DNA from: Nitrosococcus halophilus Nc 4
GTDB lineage: Bacteria > Pseudomonadota > Gammaproteobacteria > Nitrosococcales > Nitrosococcaceae
DNA length: 64,000 nt
Assembly: GCF_000024725.1 (NCBI RefSeq)
Contig: NC_013960.1
Coordinates: forward strand, 3,148,001 to 3,212,000
Direction of reading: 5' to 3'
Shown: piece by piece, positions 55,686-64,000 of the stretch
Layout of the letters: every line of letters starts with the position of its first letter
How positions within the stretch are numbered: position 1 is the stretch's first letter
The notes under the pieces: model-generated
Seen by the model: only the letters and a program-made list of their open reading frames with translations
Databases searched by the model: none
What the model was told of the DNA's origin: nothing
Program-made: the position numbers and the translations under genes

Positions 55686-56468
55686 ATGTTGGTTGATTCC
55701 CATTGCCATCTGAATTTGCTCGATTTGTCCCCCTTTGGTGGTTCGGTCCACCCTGTAGTGGCAGAAGCCCGGGAAGCTGGGGTGAATCACATGCTCTGTG
55801 TCTCGGTGGACCTAGAAACTTTTCCTGATATTCGTGGGTTGGCGCAGGAATACCCTGAAGTATCCGCCTCCGTTGGGGTACACCCCAATACGTGGGGAGG
55901 CACTGAACCCACTGTAGAGCAGTTAGTAGAGTTGGCAACTACTCCAGAGGTCGTTGCGATTGGGGAGACGGGTCTGGATTATTTTCGTAGCGAAGGGGAT
56001 TTGGAATGGCAGCGTGAACGGTTGCGAGTCCACATTGCGGCGGCAAAGGGGTGTGGAAAACCGCTTATTATCCATACCCGACAAGCAAAAAAAGATACCT
56101 TGCGTATTCTGCAAGAAGAGGATGCCGGTGAAGCGGGGGGGGTATTTCACTGTTTTACCGAAGATTGGGAAATGGCAAAGGAGGGGCTAGACCTAGGGTT
56201 CTATATTTCTTTTTCCGGAATTGTTACCTTCCGCAGTGCTAGTGCTTTGCAAAAAGTGGCGTCCCAAGTTCCGGCTGATCGTTTGTTAATAGAAACCGAT
56301 TCTCCTTATCTAGCGCCAGTACCCCACCGGGGAAAACCCAACCAACCGGCTTATGTCCGTTATGTAGCTCAATGCATTGCCGAGCTGCGAAAAACCTCGG
56401 TGGCGGATATTGAAGATCTAACGGCAGAGAACTTCTTTTCTTTGTTCTCTAGAGCGGAACCTGTCTGA
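55686..56468 (+). CDS. TatD-family metal-dependent DNase
   Basis: 260 aa TIM-barrel hydrolase. Metal ligands are in VDSHCHLN (HxH), GETGLDY (Glu), IIHTRQA (His), VFHCFTED (His) and IETDSPYLAPVP (Asp). In its position after holB-pilZ it corresponds to YcfH of E. coli. Relatives remove 3' ends of DNA or deacylate D-aminoacyl-tRNA; the exact substrate is open. The 92-nt gap after the PilZ gene contains a short inverted repeat and may hold its own promoter. Confidence 0.93.
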   Translation: MLVDSHCHLNLLDLSPFGGSVHPVVAEAREAGVNHMLCVSVDLETFPDIRGLAQEYPEVSASVGVHPNTWGGTEPTVEQLVELATTPEVVAIGETGLDYFRSEGDLEWQRERLRVHIAAAKGCGKPLIIHTRQAKKDTLRILQEEDAGEAGGVFHCFTEDWEMAKEGLDLGFYISFSGIVTFRSASALQKVASQVPADRLLIETDSPYLAPVPHRGKPNQPAYVRYVAQCIAELRKTSVADIEDLTAENFFSLFSRAEPV

Positions 56469-56490
56469 GAATTGATCAGAGGAGAAAGTG

Positions 56491-56661
56491 ATGGAAAAGC
56501 AGGATAAACAGTTAATATACATCGTTGGAGTGATAGCTCTATTTATTATTTTAATGGTTATAGTGGGTATCACCCAAATGGGAGGTGGAGGAGAAAAAGA
56601 GGTTCAATTGATTGATCCCCAGTTACTTCAAGAGGAAATTGAGCGAGCAAAAGACAATTAG
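56491..56661 (+). CDS. Small single-pass membrane protein, 56 aa
   Basis: An ATG at 56491 with a good ribosome site (agaggagaaag, about 7 nt away) opens 56 codons to TAG 56659-56661. The product has a short charged start (MEKQDKQ), one membrane segment (LIYIVGVIALFIILMVIVGI), a glycine hinge (GGGGE) and an amphipathic acidic-basic tail (LIDPQLLQEEIERAKDN). It lies 22 nt after the TatD gene and is likely in the same transcript. It ends 1 nt before the end of the convergent aminotransferase gene. No family recognised; the layout looks like a small envelope-stress or complex-associated subunit, which is only a guess. Confidence 0.7.
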   Translation: MEKQDKQLIYIVGVIALFIILMVIVGITQMGGGGEKEVQLIDPQLLQEEIERAKDN

Positions 56662-56662
56662 A

Positions 56663-57811
56663 TTAGATATCACGCTCTGGAAATTCAGAGACTAGCTCCA
56701 AAGCTTGCTTAAGCCCCTCCTTGGGGGTGTAGAAATGGGGGGAGAAACGGATGCCGCCCCCCCGGTGGGCGCAGACCACGCCTTGTTCCATCAAATAGCG
56801 GTGGAGGGCGGCGGGGTCTGCGCCCTGGCGTTTGAAAGTGACAATACCGGAACGTCTCTCCAGGGAAGCAGGGGATAATAATTGGAGTTCGGGTTCTTTC
56901 TGGATCTGCTCGATGAGATAGGTTGAATTCGCAAGCACAGCCTGTTCCACATGGGCTATTCCTACCTTATCGAGTAACAAGCTCAAACTTCCCTTAAGTG
57001 CGATAATCCCTATCGTATTGAGACTACCACATTCAAATCGTCGCGCAGAACGGGCGATGCTCCAGTCCTTGCGGTTGTAATCTCCCATAGCTTCCACCAT
57101 ATGCCACCCAAATTGATGGAGTTTTAGCTTTTCTCGTGCTTCAGGTCGGCTATAGAATATTCCCATACCTTCTGGCCCCAGCATCCATTTATGACCATCA
57201 GCAACCACGAAATCGGCTTGGTTGGCTTGGCAGTCAAAACTTAGTGCCCCTAAGCTTTGAATAGCGTCAACACAAAATAAGAGACCTCGCTGCCGACAAA
57301 ACCGGCCTAGCTTCTCCAAATCCATCTTCAATCCGGAAGCGTATTGAACGGAACTGATAGTTAATAATTGGGTACGTTCATCTACTTGAGCTAGCAAGGA
57401 GTCCTCAGGGGTCAGTTCCGCGTTCAGATTGGCCTCGCGTAATTCTACATCTCGTTCAGCTAGCGCTTGCCAAGGGATGCGATTAGAAGGAAATTCTTGA
57501 TCGCTAGTTACAATGTTGTCACCAGGCTGCCATTCCAAGCCGCTAGCAATGATAGATAAGCCTTCTGAAGTGTTTTTAATCAGTGCAATATCGTCTATTG
57601 AAGGGGCGTTAATCAAATGGCAAGCCAATTCTCGCAGTTGCTTTTCCGTTTCTACCCAACGGGAGTAATACCGAGCTCCTGTCGTGGCATTTTCTTCAGC
57701 AAAACGCTTGACGGCCTCCGCGCTCTGTTGAGGCCAAGGTGCAACGGCGGCGTGATTAAGATAAATAAGCCCTTTTTGTTGAGGGAATTGGTCTGCGTAA
57801 TTTTTCTTCAT
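56663..57811 (-). CDS. Class V aminotransferase / cysteine desulfurase-like enzyme
   Basis: 382 aa. It is a fold-type I PLP enzyme: IYLNHAAVAPWP near the start, NTSEGLSIIASGLEWQPGD, the PLP Asp in VDAIQSLGAL, and the Schiff-base Lys208 in VVADGHKWMLGPEG. The desulfurase-type active cysteine loop before the C-terminus is not evident; HRGGGIRFSPHFY is found instead. The family includes isopenicillin N epimerase-like, kynureninase-like and SufS-like enzymes, and I cannot choose among them. There is no ribosome site upstream of the ATG. It follows the DUF29 gene on the same strand by 25 nt. Confidence 0.82.
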   Translation of the reverse strand: MKKNYADQFPQQKGLIYLNHAAVAPWPQQSAEAVKRFAEENATTGARYYSRWVETEKQLRELACHLINAPSIDDIALIKNTSEGLSIIASGLEWQPGDNIVTSDQEFPSNRIPWQALAERDVELREANLNAELTPEDSLLAQVDERTQLLTISSVQYASGLKMDLEKLGRFCRQRGLLFCVDAIQSLGALSFDCQANQADFVVADGHKWMLGPEGMGIFYSRPEAREKLKLHQFGWHMVEAMGDYNRKDWSIARSARRFECGSLNTIGIIALKGSLSLLLDKVGIAHVEQAVLANSTYLIEQIQKEPELQLLSPASLERRSGIVTFKRQGADPAALHRYLMEQGVVCAHRGGGIRFSPHFYTPKEGLKQALELVSEFPERDI

Positions 57812-57836
57812 TATTTATAATTTAACATAATATATA

Positions 57837-58253
57837 TTATGCGAACTCCAGAAAGTTCTCAATCAATCCGGAAAATATTCCGCCTCGAGAATCTGTTTCC
57901 AGGTCCAGCCAGTTTGCTCGAAGGTGGCAAGTTTCCTCGCCAAATTCAAAAATCCGTGGACGTAAACTAGGATTGTCCTTCAATACACCTTTCACGGCTA
58001 CCCGCTGCTCTTTGATAGTTAATTGCCAGCTCTTACCCCGCCGTTGTGGCTGATACTGCCATTTAAGTAGATGCCCTAGCAGCACGGTCAATCGGTTTTT
58101 GAGTTCTCGCCGTTCACCGCCTGCCATATCCTCCAGTTCCTCAGCCACTTGTTCTAACTCCTGCGGGGTTAATAAACCGGCTCTAGCCCGTTGGGCGGCA
58201 TTCAATGCCCAAGCGTGAAAATCTTGTTCAGGGGAAAGCTCCTGGTGTGTCAT
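57837..58253 (-). CDS. DUF29 family protein
   Basis: 138 aa from ATG 58253, which has aaggag 8 nt upstream; earlier starts would lack it. The sequence DFHAWALNAAQRARAG followed by LEQVAEELEDMAGGERRELKNRLTVLLGHLLKWQYQPQRR is characteristic of DUF29, a helical cytoplasmic family frequent in cyanobacteria and gammaproteobacteria, often in many copies. No function is known. It is 69 nt downstream of the Tus-like gene on the same strand and 25 nt before the aminotransferase gene. Confidence 0.87.
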   Translation of the reverse strand: MTHQELSPEQDFHAWALNAAQRARAGLLTPQELEQVAEELEDMAGGERRELKNRLTVLLGHLLKWQYQPQRRGKSWQLTIKEQRVAVKGVLKDNPSLRPRIFEFGEETCHLRANWLDLETDSRGGIFSGLIENFLEFA

Positions 58254-58322
58254 CTCTGCTCTCCTTAATCTCAAGAATCTCAAGTTATCACTTACCCCAG
58301 ATGCCAAAACATATCTCCATGG

Positions 58323-59204
58323 CTATGAAGAAGATATATAACGGTGGCCCCGAATGGTTAATAAGAACGGGGTCGTCTCAATGGTGGCATCGTTGCGTCG
58401 TAGTCGCAACCCTGTTGGTGGTGGTTCCTCTGGAAGAGGCCGAAGGCGAGGAAGATTATCATAACGAGATGCTGGATAAAAAATGGGTAGAACCGCCCGC
58501 TTTTGTGCCCGCCGTGTTATTCCCTCCTCTGTGGACCAGGCAATATTAGCTCGAGGGTGAATATGGGGAGGATTGACAATGGCTAGACGTTCGTTAGGAT
58601 CACATTGGCCTAAACGACGCAGGTCTTCTTCAATTAGGAGGGAATTACCTTGAGCTTTTTCAAGGCGCGCTTCTAAACGGTGCCGCGCCTCTGTGATATC
58701 GATGCTCTCAATTTTTGGTAAGCGACTCCAAACGAAACTTACTGATTCTGGTATTTGTTCTAGGATAACAAGCTTTCGTGTTGCCTGTCGGCGATGTAAA
58801 CGGGCATGTCCCAAAGATGCTAGAGCAATTTTAATTAAAGGTCGCAATACAGAAATACCTGTTTCTTGATCTTGTTCTTCGATTTTAATGCCATCCATGT
58901 TTTTTAAAGCTTGCTGCAAGGCGACTTTAGTTTCATTAACATGGTGAACGGTTTTTAGGGTGGTAGCAGAAACCCCTACTAGAGCGGGGCATATGCGTGT
59001 GGAAACCGGATCCTGTCCATCCTGATAATCAATTGCAGTGACTATTTGACGGAGTTGTATACGGGACTTATTGGGGTCTTTTTCGTGCCATACCCATAGG
59101 GGATAGCCCTCTTCTTCCCTTAAGGATTGATCAAGTATCCTTAGATGGCTTTCTAAGCGATTCATTGCAGTAGCAAGGACAGCGCGAAGTTGACTGTGTA
59201 TCAT
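58323..59204 (-). CDS. Possible DNA replication terminus site-binding protein (Tus-like)
   Basis: 293 aa, mostly basic. I compared it from memory with E. coli Tus (309 aa): shared landmarks are the start RLESHLRILDQSL against RMEQELAIFAAHL, the block RICPALVGVSATTLKTVHHV against RLPGVLCYQVDNLSQAAL, then FVWSRLPKIESI against FEWVHRHLPGLITL, and the strand end TIRGHRYISSS against IPRLHLYVAD. Tus binds Ter sites and stops replication forks from one side. If right, the gene suggests that this region lies near a terminus. No close copy of the E. coli Ter core GTTGTAAC is seen near the gene. The ATG at 59204 lacks a ribosome site; Met at 59165 is an alternative. Confidence 0.5.
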   Translation of the reverse strand: MIHSQLRAVLATAMNRLESHLRILDQSLREEEGYPLWVWHEKDPNKSRIQLRQIVTAIDYQDGQDPVSTRICPALVGVSATTLKTVHHVNETKVALQQALKNMDGIKIEEQDQETGISVLRPLIKIALASLGHARLHRRQATRKLVILEQIPESVSFVWSRLPKIESIDITEARHRLEARLEKAQGNSLLIEEDLRRLGQCDPNERLAIVNPPHIHPRANIAWSTEEGITRRAQKRAVLPIFYPASRYDNLPRLRPLPEEPPPTGLRLRRNDATIETTPFLLTIRGHRYISSS

Positions 59205-59367
59205 AAAGGCGTATTTCTAATTTAAGATGTATCTACTGGGGATTCCGATCCTATCATGCAAGAGATATAATAGAACAGTAATTATGTTTGATTTATCTTA
59301 ATAACCTCCTCAATTTATTTGCGTTATTATATAAATCGCTATCTCAGTTCTTCTAGGAGGCAGGAGA

Positions 59368-59889
59368 ATGTCAGCATGGTATTTCGCCTATGGCGCCAAT
59401 ATGCTTACTGATGTTCTGGTGCGGCGTCGAGGTATTATTCCCCTTTCCAGCGAACAAGCTCGTCTTGATGGATATCAACTCGTCTTTAACCAACCTGGAT
59501 TACCCTATATCGAACCTTGTTTCGCCAGCATTCAACCTACACGAACAGATTGCGTATATGGCGTTCTCCATCATTTAACGGCTCATACTGCCACCCAAAT
59601 AGATCGGTTCGAAGGTCGAGGCTATCAGCGTCTTATGATTAAAGTTGAAGGTGCAAAAAGTGGTTGGATAAGTGCCTGGGCCTACCAAAGTTCCCGTCCC
59701 ATAGAAGGCCGTCGCCCCTCACGACGCTACCGTGACTTGTTGATTGCCGGTGCCCAGGAGTTTAATCTCCCCCAAGAATACATCGCTTACCTAAAGCAAA
59801 TCCCGTATAGTGATTTTCCTCTTATTTCCAGACTCTTACCGCCCCTTATAGAAGTGATTGAACGGACCAAGCGAAGGAGTACTTCATGA
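59368..59889 (+). CDS. Gamma-glutamylcyclotransferase-fold protein
   Basis: 173 aa with an excellent ribosome site (aggaggcaggag). The substrate-binding loop FAYGANM (residues 6-12; usual form YGSN) and the catalytic-type acid in [17 protein letters not shown] are conserved. Members release pyroglutamate from gamma-glutamyl dipeptides or amines. Which substrate is used is not known. The start of fumC overlaps its stop by 4 nt (ATGA), so the two are translated together. It is divergent from the Tus-like gene; the 163-nt space between holds both promoters. Confidence 0.85.
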   Translation: MSAWYFAYGANMLTDVLVRRRGIIPLSSEQARLDGYQLVFNQPGLPYIEPCFASIQPTRTDCVYGVLHHLTAHTATQIDRFEGRGYQRLMIKVEGAKSGWISAWAYQSSRPIEGRRPSRRYRDLLIAGAQEFNLPQEYIAYLKQIPYSDFPLISRLLPPLIEVIERTKRRSTS

Positions 59890-61292
59890 GCACAACCCAA
59901 CAAAACAAACGCATTGAAACCGACAGTATGGGTGAAATCGAGGTACCCGCCGATCGGTATTGGGGCGCCCAAACCCAGCGCTCGTTGATTTATTTTTCCA
60001 TTGGTCAGGATTTTATCCCCCAGGAAGTGATAGAAGCTTTTGGACTCATCAAAAAGGCAGCTGCCTTAACCAATGCAGAACTAGGTAAGCTATCAAAGGA
60101 GAAAGCCCACCTTATTGCCCAAGCGGCAACAGAAATTGTGGATGGTAAGTTCGAAGGCCATTTCCCATTGCGGGTTTGGATGACGGGGAGCGGGACTCAA
60201 GCAAATATGAACGTCAATGAGGTCATCGCCAACCGGGCTATTGAGCTTGCCGGAGGGGTCAGGGGCAGCAAAGAGCCTATCCATCCCAATGATCATGTCA
60301 ATTTGTCTCAATCTTCTAACGACACTTTCCCCACCGCGATGCATATTGCCTCAGCCAAAGCTATCCAAGCCCGGCTGCTTCCCCAAGTGCGAAGGCTGCG
60401 CGATGCCCTCTATCAAAAAGCAGAGGAATTTGAAGGGATTGTTAAAATTGGGCGCACTCACTTGCAAGATGCCGTCCCTTTAACCCTGGGGCAAGAATTT
60501 TCTGGCTACGTGGCCCAACTAGATGATGATCTCAAACGGATTGAAATGGCCTTACCTGGGCTCTATGAGTTAGCCATCGGCGGGACCGCTGTGGGTACCG
60601 GCTTAAATGCTCCCCCTCAATTTTCTGAACGGGTCAGTGCCTACCTTAGTAAATTTACCGGCCTTCCCTTTGTTCCCGCAAGCAATAAATTTGCCGCCTT
60701 AGCCGCCCATGATGGGATGGTAATGGCCAGCGGAACCCTGCGGGTATTAGCTTGCTCCCTAATGAAAATCGCCAATGATATTCGCTGGTTAAGTTCCGGA
60801 CCCCGCTGCGGATTGGGCGAACTCCTATTACCGGCCAATGAACCCGGCTCTTCCATCATGCCTGGAAAAGTCAACCCCACCCAGTGCGAAGCGATGACCA
60901 TGATAGCGGCACAAGTCATGGGTAATGATACCGCCATTGGGATTGCCGGCTCCCAAGGTAACTTTGAACTTAACGTTTTCAAGCCCATGCTGGTCTTCAA
61001 CCTACTCCACTCCATCACGCTTCTAACAGACGGTTGCCACAATTTCACCCGCTTTTTGGTAGAAGGGCTCAAAGCAAACCGAGCCCAGATTGCACGCTAT
61101 GTAAACCAATCCCTCATGTTAGTGACCGCATTGACCCCCGAGATTGGTTATGACCAAGCGGCAAAAGTCGCCCACTACGCCCTCGAAAAAGAAGTTTCCC
61201 TTAAACAAGCCTGTTTAGACCTCAAGGTATTGTCAGCCGAAAAGTTTGACGCCATTGTGCAACCGGCTAAGCTTGCCCATCCTTTTGAGTAA
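59886..61292 (+). CDS. fumC: Fumarate hydratase class II
   Basis: 468 aa. It hydrates fumarate to malate in the citric acid cycle without an iron-sulfur cluster. The superfamily signature [15 protein letters not shown] is near residues 320-334 with the catalytic serine; other motifs are [16 protein letters not shown] and [21 protein letters not shown]-like text at 190-210. The start [23 protein letters not shown] (in part) is standard. It overlaps the cyclotransferase gene by 4 nt. Confidence 0.95.
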   Translation: MSTTQQNKRIETDSMGEIEVPADRYWGAQTQRSLIYFSIGQDFIPQEVIEAFGLIKKAAALTNAELGKLSKEKAHLIAQAATEIVDGKFEGHFPLRVWMTGSGTQANMNVNEVIANRAIELAGGVRGSKEPIHPNDHVNLSQSSNDTFPTAMHIASAKAIQARLLPQVRRLRDALYQKAEEFEGIVKIGRTHLQDAVPLTLGQEFSGYVAQLDDDLKRIEMALPGLYELAIGGTAVGTGLNAPPQFSERVSAYLSKFTGLPFVPASNKFAALAAHDGMVMASGTLRVLACSLMKIANDIRWLSSGPRCGLGELLLPANEPGSSIMPGKVNPTQCEAMTMIAAQVMGNDTAIGIAGSQGNFELNVFKPMLVFNLLHSITLLTDGCHNFTRFLVEGLKANRAQIARYVNQSLMLVTALTPEIGYDQAAKVAHYALEKEVSLKQACLDLKVLSAEKFDAIVQPAKLAHPFE

Positions 61293-61715
61293 CCCCTCCC
61301 TGGGAGGTTGGGGGGGATACGCGCCCTATGCGGGTGCCTCCCCCTCAAAGCCATTTCCAAGTGCCCTCTAAAGCTAAAGCAGAATTTAAAATATAGCTAA
61401 AACAATCAGTTGAAATCCCCCACTCTAGTGGTTTAAATCAACCGCTTTATTGGATTTCCAAATCTCGTTAACTGGCTTCTATTACCTCACTTTTTCTGAG
61501 TATTTAGTGAGTTATCCCTCGTCTTATAAAGCTGGCACAGAAGTCGCATTAAAAGAAAAGGTTCTCGTAGCCCTGTTATACCCATTCGCTTTGACAGGCC
61601 TAAATTGGCTTCCTCCTTCTACGAAAGCCATCTAGGGACAGAAACAGCAGGGCATGAAAAGCGACCAATGAGGTATTTATTAAATAAACATCAATAAAGA
61701 CGGGATCATTAAAAG
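61293..61715. other. Non-coding spacer with hairpins
   Basis: A GC-rich stem just after fumC (CCTCCC/GGGAGG at about 61298-61311) may stop transcription although no T-run follows. An imperfect inverted repeat (GTTGA...CCACT CT AGTGG...TCAAC, 61409-61442) lies further on. Short frames of about 34-61 codons are open on both strands at 61450-61640, without a ribosome site. I see no known gene. Confidence 0.5.
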
Positions 61716-63359
61716 ATGGCACAGCACACTGAAACCCTTAATATTCCTAAAACAGGTTTTGCTGGCTTAAGAGAAAACCTGGCCGCTGATTTAAGGGCGG
61801 GACTCAGTATTTCCCTGATTGCATTACCCTTAAGTTTGGGAATTGCACTAGCGTCCGGTTTTCCACCCATGGCGGGCCTAATTGCAGCTATTATCGGAGG
61901 CATGCTCGTTTCTCGCATCAACGGCTCCTATGTCACCATCAATGGACCGGCAGCCGGATTGATTGTAGTGAACCTGGCAGCCATTGAAAGCCTTGGTCAA
62001 GGAGACCCCCAGGCGGGATACCTCTATGCTCTAGCCGCTATTTTTGTGGCAGGCATTTTGGTTTTCCTCATTGGCGCGGCCAAAGCCGGAAAACTGGCGG
62101 ATATTTTCCCCACTTCGGTTATTCACGGCATGTTGGCTTACATTGGGGTAGTCATCTTTGCCAAGATGATTTTCAAAATGCTGGGGGCAATTCCAGAAGT
62201 AGAGAAAATTTTAGGCTCTGATGTCCTTGGAACCATTGCCGCCATTCCCCAAGGTTTGGCTGATATGCTTCCCTCTGTCGCCATAGTGGGGGGTATTTCT
62301 TTGCTGATCATGGCGCTTCACCCCCTAATCAAGATCAAATTTATTCAGCTCATCCCGGCTCCCCTGTGGGTGCTGCTCTTTGCAATTCCAGCAGGTGCAG
62401 CCCTAAACCTGGGGACCCTGCAAGAGCAGCTAAATCTTGGAGAGGGAAATGAATTACTCCTTACCTTACCTGGTAATCCCCTGGATGCAGTGGCTTGGGT
62501 AGGAGGATTTAGCCCCGATTTTGGTAAAATTATGAGTGGCGCCTTCTGGTACGCTGTTATCAGCATCGGCTTGGTTACGGCCATCGAATCGGCCCTGAGC
62601 ACCAAAGCCGTGGATCAAATAGATCCCTATCACCGGCACTCGGATATCAGCAAAGACCTACGTGGAGTGGGTGCGGGGGGTGCTGTTTCCGGCCTCCTTG
62701 GCGGCTTGCCCATGATTGCTGAAATTGTCCGTAGTAAGGCTAATGTTCTGATGGGAGCCAGAACTGGCTGGTCTAACTTTTTTCACGGTACCTGTATTTT
62801 AATTTTTATTTTTGCGTTGGCCCCGGTAATGCAAATGATCCCCATTTCAGCTTTGGCGGCCATGATGGTATTTGTGGGATATAAGCTAGCTTCTCCCGCC
62901 GAATTTATTCATACCTACAAAATTGGACGGGATCAACTCCTCTATTTCCTGGTCACTCTAATTACCTGTATTTTCACTAACCTGCTGGTAGGGGTTTTCG
63001 TCGGCGTTATCTTTAAATTCTTCTACGAGTGGTTCATCATAGGAGCCCCTGCTTCCACCCTCTTTGTGCCCAGCCTAACTGTGGATAAGGCTAGTGAGAG
63101 CGAGTATCAGGTACACGTGAAAAAAGGAGCGATGTTTACCAATTATCTCTCTTTCAAACGTCAGTTAGATAAACTGCCCAAAGGTAAGAAAATCGTCGTC
63201 GATTTTTCCGAAGCGAAAATGGCGGACTTTACTACCCAGAGCGCTTTGAATCACTACGGCAAACTCTATAGCGAAACTGGAGGATCGGTGGAGTTGGTGG
63301 GGCTGGAACAGCTTAAATCCTATTCGGATCACCCCCAATCAACACGCTATCGGCGTTAG
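61716..63359 (+). CDS. SulP-family (SLC26) anion transporter with STAS domain
   Basis: 547 aa. About 12-14 membrane segments; LRAGLSISLIALPLSLGIALASGFPP is the typical first region (only its pieces count as motif), then NGPAAGLIVV and the TAIESALSTKAVDQIDP loop near 290. The C-terminal STAS domain (about 455-540) contains KIVVDFSEAKMADFTTQSAL. SulP proteins carry sulfate, bicarbonate or chloride/dicarboxylates; a marine chemolithoautotroph could use it for bicarbonate, but no carbonic anhydrase is adjacent in the window. The substrate is not decided by sequence. Confidence 0.9.
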   Translation: MAQHTETLNIPKTGFAGLRENLAADLRAGLSISLIALPLSLGIALASGFPPMAGLIAAIIGGMLVSRINGSYVTINGPAAGLIVVNLAAIESLGQGDPQAGYLYALAAIFVAGILVFLIGAAKAGKLADIFPTSVIHGMLAYIGVVIFAKMIFKMLGAIPEVEKILGSDVLGTIAAIPQGLADMLPSVAIVGGISLLIMALHPLIKIKFIQLIPAPLWVLLFAIPAGAALNLGTLQEQLNLGEGNELLLTLPGNPLDAVAWVGGFSPDFGKIMSGAFWYAVISIGLVTAIESALSTKAVDQIDPYHRHSDISKDLRGVGAGGAVSGLLGGLPMIAEIVRSKANVLMGARTGWSNFFHGTCILIFIFALAPVMQMIPISALAAMMVFVGYKLASPAEFIHTYKIGRDQLLYFLVTLITCIFTNLLVGVFVGVIFKFFYEWFIIGAPASTLFVPSLTVDKASESEYQVHVKKGAMFTNYLSFKRQLDKLPKGKKIVVDFSEAKMADFTTQSALNHYGKLYSETGGSVELVGLEQLKSYSDHPQSTRYRR

Positions 63360-63371
63360 GCTAATATTGCT

Positions 63372-63399
63372 GGGGAGGCGACAAGGTTGTGGCCTCCCC
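63372..63399 (+). terminator. GC-rich stem-loop after the SulP gene
   Basis: GGGGAGGC pairs with GCCTCCCC, with an inner ACAA/TTGT stem across a G-G mismatch. It begins 13 nt after the stop. There is no T-run after it (CCCCTCCTTAAG), so it may be a processing or weak termination signal. Confidence 0.45.
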
Positions 63400-63615
63400 C
63401 CCCTCCTTAAGCTTAAAAATGATGGAACATTGGCCCTCTTAATTCATGCAGCCTTTCCTGCTGCGATTACTGTGAAGGGAACTACAGAGAGGGTTCAAAC
63501 AGCTTTTAGCAACATAAAAAACAAGTAAAAATCACTCTTTATTCAGTAAGCTGCGGATTGCTACCATTCTAAGTTTTTGAAAAAAATCATTTTTATCTAA
63601 AGGAGAATATCATAG

Positions 63616-64000
63616 ATGAAAAGAAAAATGACAAAAATCCCCTTTTATCTTGCCCTTCTCTCATTCTTGACGACCACTCCAGCCCTGGCGGGTACCGATA
63701 ATGTCTTCGGTTCTTGGACTTCTCTCACTCTCCAGGGTGATTTTGGTTTTCTTTCCCCTGAAGGAAAAGATTTCCGTTGGATGATTATCGATCAGGCTCG
63801 GACCCGGGATGATAAGGATCTTAATCCTGCTCGTTTTCCTGGTGATAATGGATTTTCACCGCGATTTTCAGAGAATCTGCTGTGGGTACAAGGGGGCTAT
63901 AATTTGACGGAACACTCCAGTATCTGGCTAGGCTATACCCATGACTGGATAAAGCAACTCAATGGGGGACATTTTCAGGAGAGTCGTCCCTACCAAGATT
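63616..64000 (+). CDS. DUF2490-type outer-membrane protein, truncated by window end
   Basis: 128 codons are visible from ATG 63616, which has aaaggag about 11 nt upstream; the 3' end lies outside. A signal peptide is clear (IPFYLALLSFLTTTPALA). The mature start (GTDNVFGSWTSLTLQGDFGF), then LLWVQGGYNLTEHSSIWLGY and the W-x-Q motif, followed by ESRPYQD, match the DUF2490 family of predicted outer-membrane beta barrels. The role of this family is unknown. It has its own 256-nt upstream region after the SulP gene. Confidence 0.75.
   Translation, partial: MKRKMTKIPFYLALLSFLTTTPALAGTDNVFGSWTSLTLQGDFGFLSPEGKDFRWMIIDQARTRDDKDLNPARFPGDNGFSPRFSENLLWVQGGYNLTEHSSIWLGYTHDWIKQLNGGHFQESRPYQD

Noticed and set aside
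59275-59300. TATGTT-containing stretch near the Tus-like gene as a Ter site
   Set aside because: Only six bases agree with the E. coli Ter core and the essential C is absent.

Overview
The window looks like a piece of the chromosome of a gammaproteobacterium, most probably a marine purple-sulfur-bacterium relative such as Nitrosococcus (order Chromatiales). This is inferred from the roughly 50% GC, the classical gammaproteobacterial gene orders (uvrC-pgsA-tRNA Gly-Cys-Leu; tig-clpP-clpX-lon; cvpA-purF; yceD-rpmF-plsX-fabHDG-acpP-fabF-pabC-mltG-tmk-holB-pilZ-tatD) and the general character of the proteins. No species was confirmed by search.

Layout. 1-9.2 kb holds a broken Tat-signal ORF, an ExeA-type ATPase, a cupin, an exported protein, a GGDEF protein with a degenerate active site, an AMP-ligase/ACP/acyltransferase fusion, a flavin reductase and a beta-propeller protein. 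9.2-12.1 kb holds a KfrA-like DNA-binding coiled-coil gene behind two strong palindromes, and a phosphoesterase. 12.1-15.4 kb holds uvrC, pgsA and a three-tRNA operon whose tRNA-Leu(UAA) is interrupted by a 247-nt group I intron. 15.4-20.3 kb holds small exported and membrane proteins, an OPT transporter, a ceramidase-like protein and a nuclease-fold protein. 20.3-35.3 kb is a storage-sugar region: ackA, glgX, glgP, a flippase-like protein, a permease, DUF5752, treT, treZ and treY. 35.5-42.8 kb holds two envelope proteins, tRNA-Leu(UAG), then tig, clpP, clpX and lon, with a heat-shock-type promoter before lon. 42.8-56.7 kb holds dedD-like, cvpA, purF, the fatty-acid operon and its downstream genes. 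56.7-64 kb holds an aminotransferase, DUF29, a Tus-like candidate, a gamma-glutamylcyclotransferase-fold protein, fumC, a SulP anion transporter and the start of a DUF2490 outer-membrane protein.

How it works together. GlgX and GlgP would trim and phosphorolyse glycogen. TreY/TreZ would convert its linear chains to trehalose, while TreT could make trehalose from nucleotide sugar, which fits osmoprotection in a salt-water organism. The protease/chaperone block and the fatty-acid block are housekeeping.

Most notable items: the self-splicing-type intron in tRNA-Leu(UAA), clear in sequence and unusual for this bacterial class; a treY gene that seems to start at AUC; two exported-protein genes whose frames continue past an amber codon; a possible Tus homologue outside the enterobacteria; and a 56-residue membrane-protein gene after tatD.
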